Of a stretch of 64,000 nucleotides of DNA, positions 16,356-25,857 are shown piece after piece. Below the pieces are notes generated by a model that did not search any database, was not told the origin of the DNA, and was given only the letters and a program-made list of their open reading frames with translations. The translations under genes were made by a program, and so were the position numbers. Source of the stretch: Planctomycetota bacterium (lineage in GTDB: Bacteria > Planctomycetota > UBA1135 > JACQFD01); the NCBI GenBank assembly GCA_016792805.1, contig JAEUHX010000060.1:1-64000 (forward strand). Reading direction: 5' to 3'. Position 1 is the first letter of the stretch; every line of letters begins with the position of its first letter.

Positions 16356-17794
16356 GGGGCGAGCGTCGACTCGGATTCTGTGGCATGGGACCTCGGCGCG
16401 CGAGCCCGCTCCTCTCGACCATTGGCGCCGCCCCGGACTCGCTCGAGGGCGTCGATGAGCTGGAGGAGAGGCGTCGTGGCGAACGTCGTCACGATCGCCA
16501 TCACGACGAGCACGGTGAAAAGGCGCGGAGAGAGGACGCGCAGGTCAAGGCCGAGGTTCAAGACGACGAGCTCCATGAGCCCACGCGTGTTCATGAGCAC
16601 GCCGAGGCGCGTGGCGTCTGCGGTCGGCACTCCCGAAAGCTTCGCCGCAGCGAAGCTGCCGCCGAGCTTGCCGGCGAAGGCCACGAGCAGCACGAGGCCG
16701 CACAGAACCCACGATTCGGCGTCAGCCAGCAGCCCGATCTCGGTGCGCATGCCGGTAAACGCAAAAAACGCCGGAAGCAACAAAACGAGCACGAGGTCTT
16801 CGACGCGCGAGCGGATGGCGCGCACCGCTGGCGCCTCGGCGGGCACGACGGCCCCTGCGAGGAATGCACCGAAGATGGCATGGATGCCAATCGCCTCTGT
16901 GATCACCGCGGAAACCAATAAAAAAGCCATAGCCACAGCGAGCGTCGCCTGCCTCTCCGCATAGGAGGACCATCGGCATGCGAGCCACTTCACGGCTGGC
17001 CGCACGAGCAGGAGCATTCCGAGGACGTAAGCCACCGCAAGCCCCGCCGGAATCCACGCGCCTTCGCCCTGGTTCCGAATCAAGCTCACAATCAAAGCAA
17101 GAAGGCACCACGCGGTGACGTCGTCGACGGCGGCGCTCGTAAGCGCGAGCACCCCAAGCGGCGTGTGCGTCATCCCGCGATCATTGAGAATGCGCGCGAG
17201 CACGGGGAACGCCGTCACCGACAGCGAGACCCCCATGAACAATGCAAAAATCGAAAACGGCACGTCGCTCGTCGAGGCCCGCGGATAAGCGTACAGCGCC
17301 AGGACGGCGCCCAGCACGAAGGGCAGCACGATGCTGGCGTGGGAGACCGCGATCGATGAGTGAACTTTTGAGCGGAGCCTCGCGGGATCGAGCTCGAGCC
17401 CGACGAGAAACATGAACAGAACGACGCCCACCTGGGAGAGAAGCGCGAGGTAGGGGGCGACCTGCTGGGGAAGAATCCAATGCATCGCCGCTGGCGAGAG
17501 CGCCCCGAGAGCCGACGGGCCGAGGAGCAGCCCTGCGGCGATCTCGCCGACGACTCTCGGCTGCCCGAACTTCAGGAAGATGCGCCCCAGAATTCGTGAA
17601 GCCACTAATATGCATGCGAGCGCCAACAGAACTCGCGCGAGCGTATGCGTATCTTTTGCGATTTGTCCGGAGCCGAACCGCTCGATTCCGATGGGCTCCG
17701 GCGCCTGGAGCGGCGCTCCGAGGTGCAGAATCCAAGCCAGCCCGGCGCCCGCGAGAACGAGCGCCAAGGCATAGAAGACAATCGTGCGGAGCAT
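16352..17794 (-). CDS. CPA2-family cation:proton antiporter
   Basis: 480 residues with about twelve hydrophobic segments, of the Na+/H+ exchanger (KefB/NapA) type. Family features include GQPRVVGEIAAGLLLGPS, LFMFLVGLELDP, VTAFPVLARIL and the central acidic pair in LTSAAVDDVTAW. There is no C-terminal TrkA-N domain, so it is transporter only. It would exchange K+ or Na+ for protons across the inner membrane. It is followed with 4-bp overlap by the HAD phosphatase. Confidence 0.85.
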   Translation of the reverse strand: MLRTIVFYALALVLAGAGLAWILHLGAPLQAPEPIGIERFGSGQIAKDTHTLARVLLALACILVASRILGRIFLKFGQPRVVGEIAAGLLLGPSALGALSPAAMHWILPQQVAPYLALLSQVGVVLFMFLVGLELDPARLRSKVHSSIAVSHASIVLPFVLGAVLALYAYPRASTSDVPFSIFALFMGVSLSVTAFPVLARILNDRGMTHTPLGVLALTSAAVDDVTAWCLLALIVSLIRNQGEGAWIPAGLAVAYVLGMLLLVRPAVKWLACRWSSYAERQATLAVAMAFLLVSAVITEAIGIHAIFGAFLAGAVVPAEAPAVRAIRSRVEDLVLVLLLPAFFAFTGMRTEIGLLADAESWVLCGLVLLVAFAGKLGGSFAAAKLSGVPTADATRLGVLMNTRGLMELVVLNLGLDLRVLSPRLFTVLVVMAIVTTFATTPLLQLIDALERVRGGANGREERARAPRSHATESESTLAP

Positions 17795-18028
17795 AGGTCG
17801 AACGCTTTCGAGGTGGGGCCGCGGGCAGGAGCGAGCGGCGTGCCAGCCTCAGACATCGGCCATCGTCGCAAGCGATCGGCGCCAGTTCACCCACGCTTCG
17901 CGCAGCTCGGTGGCTCACGGACCTGTCGCGGAGGGCTCAGCATTGACCTTCGCCGAGGGGCTCCCTTCAATGCTCCGGCGCTGCTCAGCCGTCCGCCCGA
18001 GGCAGCCGTTCCTTTCCCCGGAGATTCC

Positions 18029-18625
18029 ATGTTCGCTCGAACCGCCCTCCTTTCGCTCTCCGCTCCCCTGCTGCTCGTCGGCGTCGGCGCCGCCCTTTTC
18101 GCTCGCCAAGACAAGAAGGCCGACCGGCCGGCCGCCCAGGACTCCAAGCCTTCTGCAGAGGGCAGCGGCATGCCGGCAATGCCGGAGCCGACAAAGGAAC
18201 ACGCATTCCTTACAAAGCGAGTCGGCACGTTCGACTGCGTGCTCCATGTGGGCGGACAGGCATCCAAGGGGGTCGAAACGGTGCGCGCGATCGGCGGATT
18301 CTGGGTCGTGGCCGACTTCGAATGCAACTTCAATGGGAGGCCCTTCAAAGGTCACAATATCATGGGGTACGACCAAGAAAAGAAAGTGTATACATCCCAT
18401 TGGGTGGATGCGTGGAACCCGATCATGTCGGTCAGTGTCGGGAATCTCGAGGGGAAGAACCTCGTGATGGAAGGCGACGAGTTCAACCCTGCCGGCGAAA
18501 AAGTGCGCATGATGCACATCACCGAGATCATCGATGACGACAACTCCATCCACTGGATGTATGAAAAGTCGAAGGGGAAAGAGGACCCGATGCTGATGAA
18601 GATCGAATACAAGCGGCGGAAGTAA
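18029..18625 (+). CDS. Exported DUF1579-family protein
   Basis: 198 residues from the ATG at 18029. An N-terminal hydrophobic segment (LLSLSAPLLLVGVGAALFA) looks like a signal peptide, followed by a charged linker. The rest fits DUF1579: KEHAFLTKRVGTFDC, GGFWVVADFECNFNGRPFKG, MGYDQEKKVYTSHWVD and a final KIEYKR. DUF1579 proteins are lipocalin-like beta-barrels of unknown role, common as secreted proteins. It appears to be transcribed alone. Confidence 0.75.
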   Translation: MFARTALLSLSAPLLLVGVGAALFARQDKKADRPAAQDSKPSAEGSGMPAMPEPTKEHAFLTKRVGTFDCVLHVGGQASKGVETVRAIGGFWVVADFECNFNGRPFKGHNIMGYDQEKKVYTSHWVDAWNPIMSVSVGNLEGKNLVMEGDEFNPAGEKVRMMHITEIIDDDNSIHWMYEKSKGKEDPMLMKIEYKRRK

Positions 18626-18818
18626 CGGCTGTGAAGCTGCGCGGCGGCGGGCGCGATCGCCTGGTTGGCGGGCTCGATCGTCGGCGCCCGTCTCGATTTT
18701 TTTGCATCGCTGGAGCGGCGGTCGCCGTCACACCGCGTGCTGCCGGATTCCCCCATTCGCAGTACACTCTCAACACGATCTCTCTGCGCATTCCACCCTT
18801 CTGCGCTTGGGCTGCCGC

Positions 18819-19865
18819 ATGAAACCGCTCGCCGCGCTGCTGCTCGCCACCCCGTTCTCTGCTGCCCTTCCCGCCCTCGGCCGAAGCGGGAATTCGGCGC
18901 CGGTTCGAGTCGACCTCGAGCCGAAGCTCTGGAAGCTCGGCGATGTCACCCTTCCAGCGGCTCGATGGGAAACGGTCGCGGGAGGATTCCCGGTGCGGCA
19001 TTCCGGCGGGGCTCGGTTCGCGACGGTGCTCGAAGGCGACGTGCTGCGGGCCGATCTCGACGGCGATGGCCATCCCGACGCCCGAGTGGAGGGCGAGGAG
19101 GCGTCGCTAACGCTCACGGGGAAGAGCCCCGAGGGCAATGCAATTCGCTACCCGGTGCGGCTTGCCCGATTCAACGGCGGCCCCTGGATGTTCTCGGCCG
19201 GCGGCTCCATGACCGGAAAAGTGGGCGAGACCCCGATTCAGATTATTGATCAGAATCTGAATGGTTCGTTCAATGATGTCGGCGAAGACGCCGTCGTGGT
19301 CGGGCGCGACGCGGCGGCCAGCTTTCTGTCGAAAGTGATTTCCGTCGAAGGGAAGCTCTGGAGCCTCGAGGTCGCGCGCGACGGCTCCTCGATGGCAGTT
19401 GAACCGTACAGCGGACCGGCCGGGCTCCTCGACCTCACGACGCTCTTCGAATCAAAGGCCAAGCTCCGCGCCGCTATCGTGCGCAGCCGGGACGGCAAGC
19501 ACTCCTTCAGCATGGCCAAGGCAAAGCGCGGCCTTTCGATTCCCGCGGGCGAGTATGAGCTCGTCTCCGGCGAGATCGTGCTCGGCGACAGCAAGGCGAA
19601 GATCGCGCGTGGACGCTCGAAGCCGATCGTTGTGCCGGACGACGGGTCGCAAGTGATCACCTGGGGTGGGCCCGTCTCGGCGGAGTTTCAATATTCGCGC
19701 GAAGGCGGAATGGTTACATTTACTCCATGGGATCTTTGGGTGTATGGACGCCTCGGCGAGGAGTATTCGAGCTTCCTGCCGCTCGGAAAGTCACCCGAGT
19801 TTTTTGTGAAGAACAAGGCCACGGGAGAATCGCTGATTCACACACAGCTCCCGGGGAATTGTTGA
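18819..19865 (+). CDS. Exported protein of unknown function, reading frame continues past TGA
   Basis: 348 residues from the ATG at 18819, with a signal peptide (LAALLLATPFSAALPALG). A calcium-loop-like DLDGDGHPDA occurs near residue 80 and DQNLNGSFNDVGED near 150, as in secreted proteins of marine planctomycetes. No family is recognised. The last residues before the stop are LPGNC. The same frame stays open for 55 codons after the TGA (19866-20033) with typical coding composition, so the annotated end may be a nonsense mutation, a recoded UGA or a sequence error. Confidence 0.65.
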   Translation: MKPLAALLLATPFSAALPALGRSGNSAPVRVDLEPKLWKLGDVTLPAARWETVAGGFPVRHSGGARFATVLEGDVLRADLDGDGHPDARVEGEEASLTLTGKSPEGNAIRYPVRLARFNGGPWMFSAGGSMTGKVGETPIQIIDQNLNGSFNDVGEDAVVVGRDAAASFLSKVISVEGKLWSLEVARDGSSMAVEPYSGPAGLLDLTTLFESKAKLRAAIVRSRDGKHSFSMAKAKRGLSIPAGEYELVSGEIVLGDSKAKIARGRSKPIVVPDDGSQVITWGGPVSAEFQYSREGGMVTFTPWDLWVYGRLGEEYSSFLPLGKSPEFFVKNKATGESLIHTQLPGNC

Positions 19866-20033
19866 GGTTTCGGCTTCGTTCCGGTCGCCGTGAGCGTGCC
19901 GGTCGGGGTTGAGATCACAGTGACCATGAAAATGGACAATTGGGCTTTCGGCGAGATCCAGGGCACGCCGCGCGACGCCGCGTCCGCTGCGAGCGACCGC
20001 CCGCTCGGCACCGACAAGGTGGGCGGGCGATAG
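19866..20033 (+). other. In-frame coding-like extension after the TGA at 19863
   Basis: 55 codons in the same phase as the gene at 18819, ending in TAG at 20031. The translation begins GFGFVPVAVSVPVGVEI and continues TVTMKMDNWAFGEIQGT, a beta-strand pattern typical of a domain end. Third positions are mostly G or C, as in neighbouring genes. There is no independent start with a ribosome binding site. Confidence 0.5.
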
Positions 20034-20115
20034 CCGAGATGCAGCGAATCCCCGGCTCAACGGCCGCCCGCCGCGGTATCGGAATGGGAGCGCGCCGGGC
20101 AGGGCTGCGGTCCCG

Positions 20116-22476
20116 GTGAGACTTCGAGCGCTTCGTCCGAGATTCGTACACATGCTGGCACTGGCACGGCTGCTACTCGCCGCAAGGGTCCTCGCACTGG
20201 GAGTTCCGCCGGTGCAGCCAACGCAAGGCGCGCAGGGGGCTCCTGCGACGCAAGACGGCGCGGCGGTTGCCCTCGCGCCGATCCCCGTACAGATCGTGCA
20301 GGGAAAGCTCGTGGTCGCGTGCCAGCTCTCGGCGAACAAGCGCATCTCTGCCAACCTCTTCTTGGACCTCGAGGCGCCGGTCGGACTAGTCCTCCACAAT
20401 CAGGCGGTGCGCGGCATCGAGGCGATCGCCGAAGACGGCACGCCGAGCACGGTGACCGTGCACCTGCCCGACCTGCAGATCCCCGTGGAGCGCATCGAGC
20501 TCGGCGAGCTGGAGCCCTACGAGAAGTTTACAAAATGGTATTCGAAGGAGCTCGGCGAGAACGCTGTCGTCGGTACACTCGGGGCGAAGGTGTTGCGCGG
20601 CTTCAGCCTCACGCTCGACGTGGGAGCGGGGATTCTTGAGATCGGAGCGCCGAAGGCGAGGACCGACGACGAGCTGCCGACTCCGCGAGGATCCTTCCGC
20701 ACTCCGATTTCGGAGTTCAATCAAGTCTGCTGGGCTCGAGTGCAAATCGGAGAACGCACGGGAGTGCTCGGCCTCGGAACTATCGCCTACGACACCATCA
20801 TCGACCGCGATTTATGTGAGGAGCTCGCCAAGCCCGCGGGTGACGTGGGGCCGCTCACGCTCGGCGAGGTCGACATCGCGAAATATGTGGCATTGCGCCC
20901 CGAAGAGATTCGGCACCGTCATCCCGAAGGGGTGGTCGGGATCACGGGGCTCAATCTGCTGAAGCACTTCAAGGTCGAGATCGACCGCACGAATCGCTCG
21001 GCGCTCTGGACGCCGACGGCTCCGCCTTCGTTTCCGACGGCCGATTGGGAGTTCTTTCGCGCTCGAACGGAGGAGAGGGCCGAGGCTCTCGAGTTGTGGC
21101 TCGCGCACTATCCCAAGGAGCGGCTCGCACCCGAGGCGGCCGAGCGCGTACTCGACCTACAGATTGAGAAGGGCGCCGCCCCCGAGAAGATTCACGCTTC
21201 GATGAAGGTGCTGCTCTCGACGCGTCCCGAGGATCTTCAATCGACGGCCGCGCTCGATCTGTTGCAGCGAATGTCGGCGACGGCAAGGCCCGATCTCGCG
21301 CTCCTCGCAGGGGAGCTCGGGCTTGTCGACGGGCGCAAGGATCGCTACCCCGACGCGGTTCACAAAATCCACGGGCGCATGGGGCGCATCCTGCTGGATC
21401 GCGGCCGCGGCAAGGATGCCTGGAAGCATCTGCTCTCCGCAGCGTTTGGTTTGCCGGACGACGGTCCGATCAATCTTGACCTCGGGCGCTATTACGAACA
21501 GGAGCAGCGGTTCACACGCGCATTCTCAAGATACTTGCAAGCGCTCCTCTCAGCAGAGAGTAGCGCCGCCGCCGCCGAGGGACTTGAGCGCGTTCAGCCG
21601 AAGCTGCAGGAAGTGGAATCGTTCTCCGTCGATCGGATCGAGAAGCGCATCGAAGGGAAAATTGAGGGCTTCGGGGTTGCGTCAAAATACAAGATTCCTG
21701 AGGGCGAGGAGCCGCCGACGCGCACCGTGCTGGCCGAGCTTTACACCAACGCCCACTTCAAACCGCAGATCGGAGCGGCGCTCGCAGCCGACGGCCTTCG
21801 AGATCACTTTTCCCGCAAGCAGCTGATCCTACTCACATATCACATCGCGGAGCCGCGGCTCGAGCCGCTCGTGAATGAGCTCTCGGCGGCGATGGGAAGC
21901 CGCTTCTCGGCAGGACAGCCGTCTCACTGGCTGGACGGCGCCTCGCAAGTACCGAGAGGCGGTCTCTCGCGGTTCAAGCAGCAGATCTTTGATGTGTGCG
22001 CTTCGCGGACGGCGGCACGGCTCGAGGTCCCCGCAGACCACGATCTCACGCTCGAGGCGAAGCTCGAGGGCCGGCGCATCTCGGGCAAGCTCACGCTCTT
22101 TGGAAATGAGGCCGAGAACGGTCTCGTGCAGATTTTTCTCGTCGAGCGCGGCGTGCTCTTTTGTGGTAAAAGCGGAGTAGTCATTCAGCGGTGGGTTGTC
22201 CGGGGATCGTTGACGAAGAGCCTGCTCGGTGAGCCGTACCGGCCCGAGCGCGCATTCGCCGAGGTCGATTTCGGCGGCGACCTCGGGGAGATCGAGAAGC
22301 GGAATGGGCGCTGGCTCGACGCCCAGATGGAAGCCGGATTGGCGCAGGTGCCGAAGGGGCCGGTGCGGATCGACGACCGGCAGGTCTCCATTGTGGCTGT
22401 TCTGCGCAACGGTGAAACGGGAGAAGTATATCAATGCACTTTTCTCGACCTGGCCGCCGAGGAGGCCGTCCGATGA
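20116..22476 (+). CDS. Exported protein with degenerate aspartic-protease-like halves and a Cys-less thioredoxin-like domain
   Basis: 786 residues from GTG at 20116; ATG at 20152 also gives a signal peptide. Two retropepsin-like halves are suggested by the paired strands VVGTLGAKVLRGFSLTLDV and VVGITGLNLLKHFKVEID. The expected DTG motifs read DLEAP in the first half and GLGTIAYD in the second, so protease activity is doubtful. A helical, TPR-like middle follows (about 320-500). A thioredoxin-like stretch (about 530-650, TVLAELYTNAHFKPQIGAAL) lacks the CxxC. First gene of the MoxR operon; its stop overlaps the next ATG. Function unknown. Confidence 0.6.
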   Translation: MRLRALRPRFVHMLALARLLLAARVLALGVPPVQPTQGAQGAPATQDGAAVALAPIPVQIVQGKLVVACQLSANKRISANLFLDLEAPVGLVLHNQAVRGIEAIAEDGTPSTVTVHLPDLQIPVERIELGELEPYEKFTKWYSKELGENAVVGTLGAKVLRGFSLTLDVGAGILEIGAPKARTDDELPTPRGSFRTPISEFNQVCWARVQIGERTGVLGLGTIAYDTIIDRDLCEELAKPAGDVGPLTLGEVDIAKYVALRPEEIRHRHPEGVVGITGLNLLKHFKVEIDRTNRSALWTPTAPPSFPTADWEFFRARTEERAEALELWLAHYPKERLAPEAAERVLDLQIEKGAAPEKIHASMKVLLSTRPEDLQSTAALDLLQRMSATARPDLALLAGELGLVDGRKDRYPDAVHKIHGRMGRILLDRGRGKDAWKHLLSAAFGLPDDGPINLDLGRYYEQEQRFTRAFSRYLQALLSAESSAAAAEGLERVQPKLQEVESFSVDRIEKRIEGKIEGFGVASKYKIPEGEEPPTRTVLAELYTNAHFKPQIGAALAADGLRDHFSRKQLILLTYHIAEPRLEPLVNELSAAMGSRFSAGQPSHWLDGASQVPRGGLSRFKQQIFDVCASRTAARLEVPADHDLTLEAKLEGRRISGKLTLFGNEAENGLVQIFLVERGVLFCGKSGVVIQRWVVRGSLTKSLLGEPYRPERAFAEVDFGGDLGEIEKRNGRWLDAQMEAGLAQVPKGPVRIDDRQVSIVAVLRNGETGEVYQCTFLDLAAEEAVR

Positions 22477-23951
22477 CGGCCATCTCGCGCGCGGAGATTG
22501 AGCGCGAAGGGACGCGCGTGGATGCGATCGTGCGCGGTCGCGAGAGCCGTCGCGCGGCGGCGTCGGCCTGGGTCGCAGCAGCCCCGTTTTCTTGGCTTGC
22601 TCCGCTCACGATTGCGGCGGCTTGGGGCGCGCATTCGCTCGCGGAACGACCGTACTCTTCGCCTGGAATTGTGTGGGCGGCCGCAGCGCCGTGGGCGCTC
22701 CTCTTGGGTGCCAGCGCCGTGGCCTGCGGGCGCGCGCGGATTCGTGAGCTTCGCTCACGGTCGGGATTAGTGATAATCGATCGGGAGCTCCACTCCGGCG
22801 ACCGATTGCTGACCGCCGACGAGCTGCTCGAGGCGGGCGTGCGCACTCCCTTCGAGCAGGCCGCTGTGGAAGACGCGCGCGCCGTGCTCGAGAGGGCGGC
22901 ACAGCACGCGCCGGCGGCAGAGCCGAGCGCGCCCTTCCCGCGTCGCGCCCTCTGGATGCCGGCGGCCGCGAGCGTGGCCGCGGCGCTTGCCGCCTGCTTG
23001 CCGGCGATCGTGAGTCCACAGATCCAACTGGAGGACTCGAAGACCGTCGCCGCGTTGCCGGCGCCGGGATCGCGTCCGGCGAAAAGTAACACTGGAGCGG
23101 AGCCGCAGACGCCGCCTCCGCCGGAGCCGAAGCCGCGCCGGCCACAGGATCTCCTCGCGGCGAAGCGCCCCGAGGAGCGGCGCGCCAGCGACCCCGGAGA
23201 GGCGCGGGCGCGCGAGAGCGCCGGCAAGAGCGGTGAGGGTCGATCGGCCGACGCCTCGCCGTCGCGGCATCCGAGCGATTCGCTTGGCGTGCCCTCCTCG
23301 CAAGCTCAGCCGTCGACGCAAGCGCCGCCTCCCAAGCCGAATGCCAAGAAACCAAAGCCGCGCACCCCGAAGCCGGAGACAGAATCGACAAAACGCAAAC
23401 CCATGCAAGAATCGGGAGCGACGGCAGGGCGCGGCGTGGGCTCGGGCTCGAGCAAGAACCCGGGGGCTACCGACTGGGCCAGCAAGGATCAAGTAACACA
23501 AGACGAGGAGCCGCCGCTCTCCGAGGACGCCGATATCGACGACGAGGAGAGCGAGCAGGAAGCGCGCGGGGGCCTGCAGCCGAGCTTGCGTGACCGGCGG
23601 CCGGCGGTGAACCGGGATCTACAGATCGGATTCGGCAATCAGCCGAGCCCCGACGCCAACGGACGCGGCGGTCCGAGCGAGCAGAAAAAATCACGGGGTG
23701 TGGCTTCGCTCGTTCTCGGCGTTCCGATTCCCGACCATGTGAAGGGGCAGCCGAATCCCGGGCGAACAAAGATCACACAAGAGCGCGTCGAGCCCCATGC
23801 GGAGGAGGCGGCGCCGATCGTTGCTACGGAGCGTGCAGTCCGAACGGCGCCCATCGGAAAGGTGGCGCGCTTCGAGACGGAGCAGTGGCTGCACGAGGTC
23901 ATCCGCAGCTTTTTTCTGAGAATTACGGATCCATCTCCACAAAAACCATGA
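22473..23951 (+). CDS. Membrane protein with long Pro/charge-rich region, MoxR operon
   Basis: 492 residues. Two hydrophobic segments occur near the N-terminus (about 35-55 and 65-90), and a third follows around 165-185 (WMPAAASVAAALAACLPAIV). From about 200 to 420 the sequence is rich in Pro, Lys, Glu and Ser and is probably disordered. A short conserved-looking end (ETEQWLHEVIRSFFLRI) closes it. No family is recognised. It overlaps the genes on both sides by 4 bp, so it is probably a fixed part of the MoxR-DUF58 system, perhaps a membrane scaffold. Confidence 0.6.
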   Translation: MTAISRAEIEREGTRVDAIVRGRESRRAAASAWVAAAPFSWLAPLTIAAAWGAHSLAERPYSSPGIVWAAAAPWALLLGASAVACGRARIRELRSRSGLVIIDRELHSGDRLLTADELLEAGVRTPFEQAAVEDARAVLERAAQHAPAAEPSAPFPRRALWMPAAASVAAALAACLPAIVSPQIQLEDSKTVAALPAPGSRPAKSNTGAEPQTPPPPEPKPRRPQDLLAAKRPEERRASDPGEARARESAGKSGEGRSADASPSRHPSDSLGVPSSQAQPSTQAPPPKPNAKKPKPRTPKPETESTKRKPMQESGATAGRGVGSGSSKNPGATDWASKDQVTQDEEPPLSEDADIDDEESEQEARGGLQPSLRDRRPAVNRDLQIGFGNQPSPDANGRGGPSEQKKSRGVASLVLGVPIPDHVKGQPNPGRTKITQERVEPHAEEAAPIVATERAVRTAPIGKVARFETEQWLHEVIRSFFLRITDPSPQKP

Positions 23952-24964
23952 GCCAGACCCAAGCAACCGCCGATGCGGCCACAGCCCGCGCCCAAGCGGA
24001 GCGATTTCGAGCCGTTTACTCCAAGATCCAGCGCGAGCTCGGAAAAGTGATGGTGGGGCAGGACGAAGTCGTCGAGGGCGTGCTGAGCGCACTGTTCGCC
24101 GGAGGCCACGTTCTGCTCGAAGGCGTGCCAGGGCTCGGCAAGACGCTGCTCGTCCGGACGCTCGGGCGCGCCGTCGATCTGGCGTTCTCGCGCATCCAGT
24201 TCACGCCCGACATGATGCCCGCCGACATCCAAGGCACGATGGTGCTCGTGGAAGGGCCGGGTGGCACCCATCGCCTCGAGTTCCAGGAGGGGCCGCTGGT
24301 GGCGAATCTCGTGCTTGCCGACGAGATCAATCGCGCCACTCCGAAGACGCAGTCGGCGCTGCTCGAGGCGATGCAAGAAAAGCAGATCACCGTCGGGCGG
24401 CGCACGATCGCGCTCAAGGAGCCTTATTGTGTGATGGCCACACAAAATCCGGTGGAGCAGGAAGGCACCTATCCGCTCCCGGAGGCGCAGCTCGACCGAT
24501 TCCTTTTCAAGCTGCTGGTGGGGTATCCGAAGGAGCAGGAGTACGCGGCGATCCTCGAGCGCACGACCGGCACCGCTGACGCCGAGGTGGCGAAGGTCTC
24601 GAACGGGGCGGAAATTCTTGAGCTTCGCCCGGTGGTTCGGGCGGTGGCTGTGCCTGAGCACGCGCAGCGATTTGCGATCCGCCTCGTGATGGCGACCCAA
24701 CCGGGCGGCGAGTACTCGACGAAGCGAGTCAATGACCTCGTAGCGCTTGGATCGTCGCCGCGCGGAGCGCAGGCGCTCCTGCTGGGCGCTAAAGTGAGAG
24801 CACTTCTCGCCGGGCGATTCGCCATTGCGGAGGAGGATTTGCGCGCCGTCGCACCGGCCGTGCTGCGCCATCGCGTACAAGTAAACTTCCGCGCCCACTC
24901 CGAGGGAGTGAACGCCGAGCAGATCGTTCGTGAAGTTCTCTCGAAGGCGGCTCCGGCGGCGTGA
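23948..24964 (+). CDS. MoxR-family AAA+ ATPase
   Basis: 338 residues from the ATG at 23948. Walker A is GVPGLGKT (59-66), Walker B is LVLADEIN (D125, E126), sensor 1 is ATQNP, and the family block EQEGTYPLPEAQLDRF is present. MoxR proteins act as chaperone-like ATPases with DUF58 and VWA partners, loading metals or maturing complexes at the membrane. The next genes here are exactly those partners, coupled by a GTGA overlap. Confidence 0.92.
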   Translation: MSQTQATADAATARAQAERFRAVYSKIQRELGKVMVGQDEVVEGVLSALFAGGHVLLEGVPGLGKTLLVRTLGRAVDLAFSRIQFTPDMMPADIQGTMVLVEGPGGTHRLEFQEGPLVANLVLADEINRATPKTQSALLEAMQEKQITVGRRTIALKEPYCVMATQNPVEQEGTYPLPEAQLDRFLFKLLVGYPKEQEYAAILERTTGTADAEVAKVSNGAEILELRPVVRAVAVPEHAQRFAIRLVMATQPGGEYSTKRVNDLVALGSSPRGAQALLLGAKVRALLAGRFAIAEEDLRAVAPAVLRHRVQVNFRAHSEGVNAEQIVREVLSKAAPAA

Positions 24965-25857
24965 GCCCCCGACTCGACCGACGCACGCTGTGCGACGAGC
25001 GATTCTTGGCATCGCTCGAGGCCTTGCGCATCACGGCACGGCGCGTGGCGCCCCGTGGTCGATTTGCCGAGCAGCGCTCGCGCGAGCTCGGCGCCGGCAT
25101 CGAGTTCCGCGACTACAGGCCGTACTCGCCGGGCGATGATTTGCGTCGCGTTGATTGGAACATTCATCGCCGACTCGGGAGGCTCGTCGTACGGCTGAGC
25201 GAGGAGTTGGAGGACCTTCCGCTCTATTTGTTGCCTGACATCTCCGAAAGTGCTTGGCTCGAAGAGCCCCCGAGGGCGCGGGCGGGGCTTCAGTGTGCAC
25301 TTGCTCTCGCCGCTGTGAGCCTTGGACAGCTCGATCGCGTCGGCCTTTTTCCTTGGGCTGAGGATTTGCGGATTCTGCAGCGTCCGGCATCCGGGAAAGG
25401 CCGAGTTCACCAAATGGCAGAGCTGCTGGCGGGGCTCGAGCCGGCCGGCCGCACGAATCTCACGGGCGCGCTCGAGTCGCTCCGCGCGCTTGGGCTGCGG
25501 GAAGGACTCGTCTGCATCATTTCTGACTTCTTCGATCCCGCGGGTATTGAGGCACAGATCGAGGCGATGCGCAAGCTGCGCCACCGACTGCTTCTCGTGC
25601 AGCTCGTTCGATCGACGGACCGGGAGCCGGCTCTCTCGGGCGATTGGCGGATTCTTGATTGTGAGGGAGGCGAGCCGACGGAGGTGTCGTTGACGCCCTC
25701 AGTGATCGCACGCTATCGGGATGCCTATGATCGATTTGTTGAGTCCCTGACGGAATTCGCCCGCTCGCGCGGCGCCGGGCTCGTCTCCGTCGATGCCGAC
25801 GCCGAGGTGTTGCCCCAGCTGGCCGCCCTCTTCGAGGCGGGGGTGCTGCGAGTGTGA
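24961..25857 (+). CDS. DUF58-domain protein, MoxR partner
   Basis: 298 residues starting at GTG inside the MoxR stop. The DUF58 hallmark is clear: ELGAGIEFRDYRPYSPGDD, then LRRVDWN and RLVVRLSEE. A VWA-like fold follows, with the strand VCIISDFFD. No membrane segment is present, so it is a cytoplasmic member. It is expected to work with the MoxR ATPase and the downstream BatA/VWA membrane proteins. Confidence 0.88.
   Translation: MSPRLDRRTLCDERFLASLEALRITARRVAPRGRFAEQRSRELGAGIEFRDYRPYSPGDDLRRVDWNIHRRLGRLVVRLSEELEDLPLYLLPDISESAWLEEPPRARAGLQCALALAAVSLGQLDRVGLFPWAEDLRILQRPASGKGRVHQMAELLAGLEPAGRTNLTGALESLRALGLREGLVCIISDFFDPAGIEAQIEAMRKLRHRLLLVQLVRSTDREPALSGDWRILDCEGGEPTEVSLTPSVIARYRDAYDRFVESLTEFARSRGAGLVSVDADAEVLPQLAALFEAGVLRV

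Noticed and set aside
19866..20033. Separate small gene after the TGA
   Set aside because: There is no start codon with a ribosome binding site at its beginning, and the phase matches the upstream gene exactly, so it is treated as an extension.
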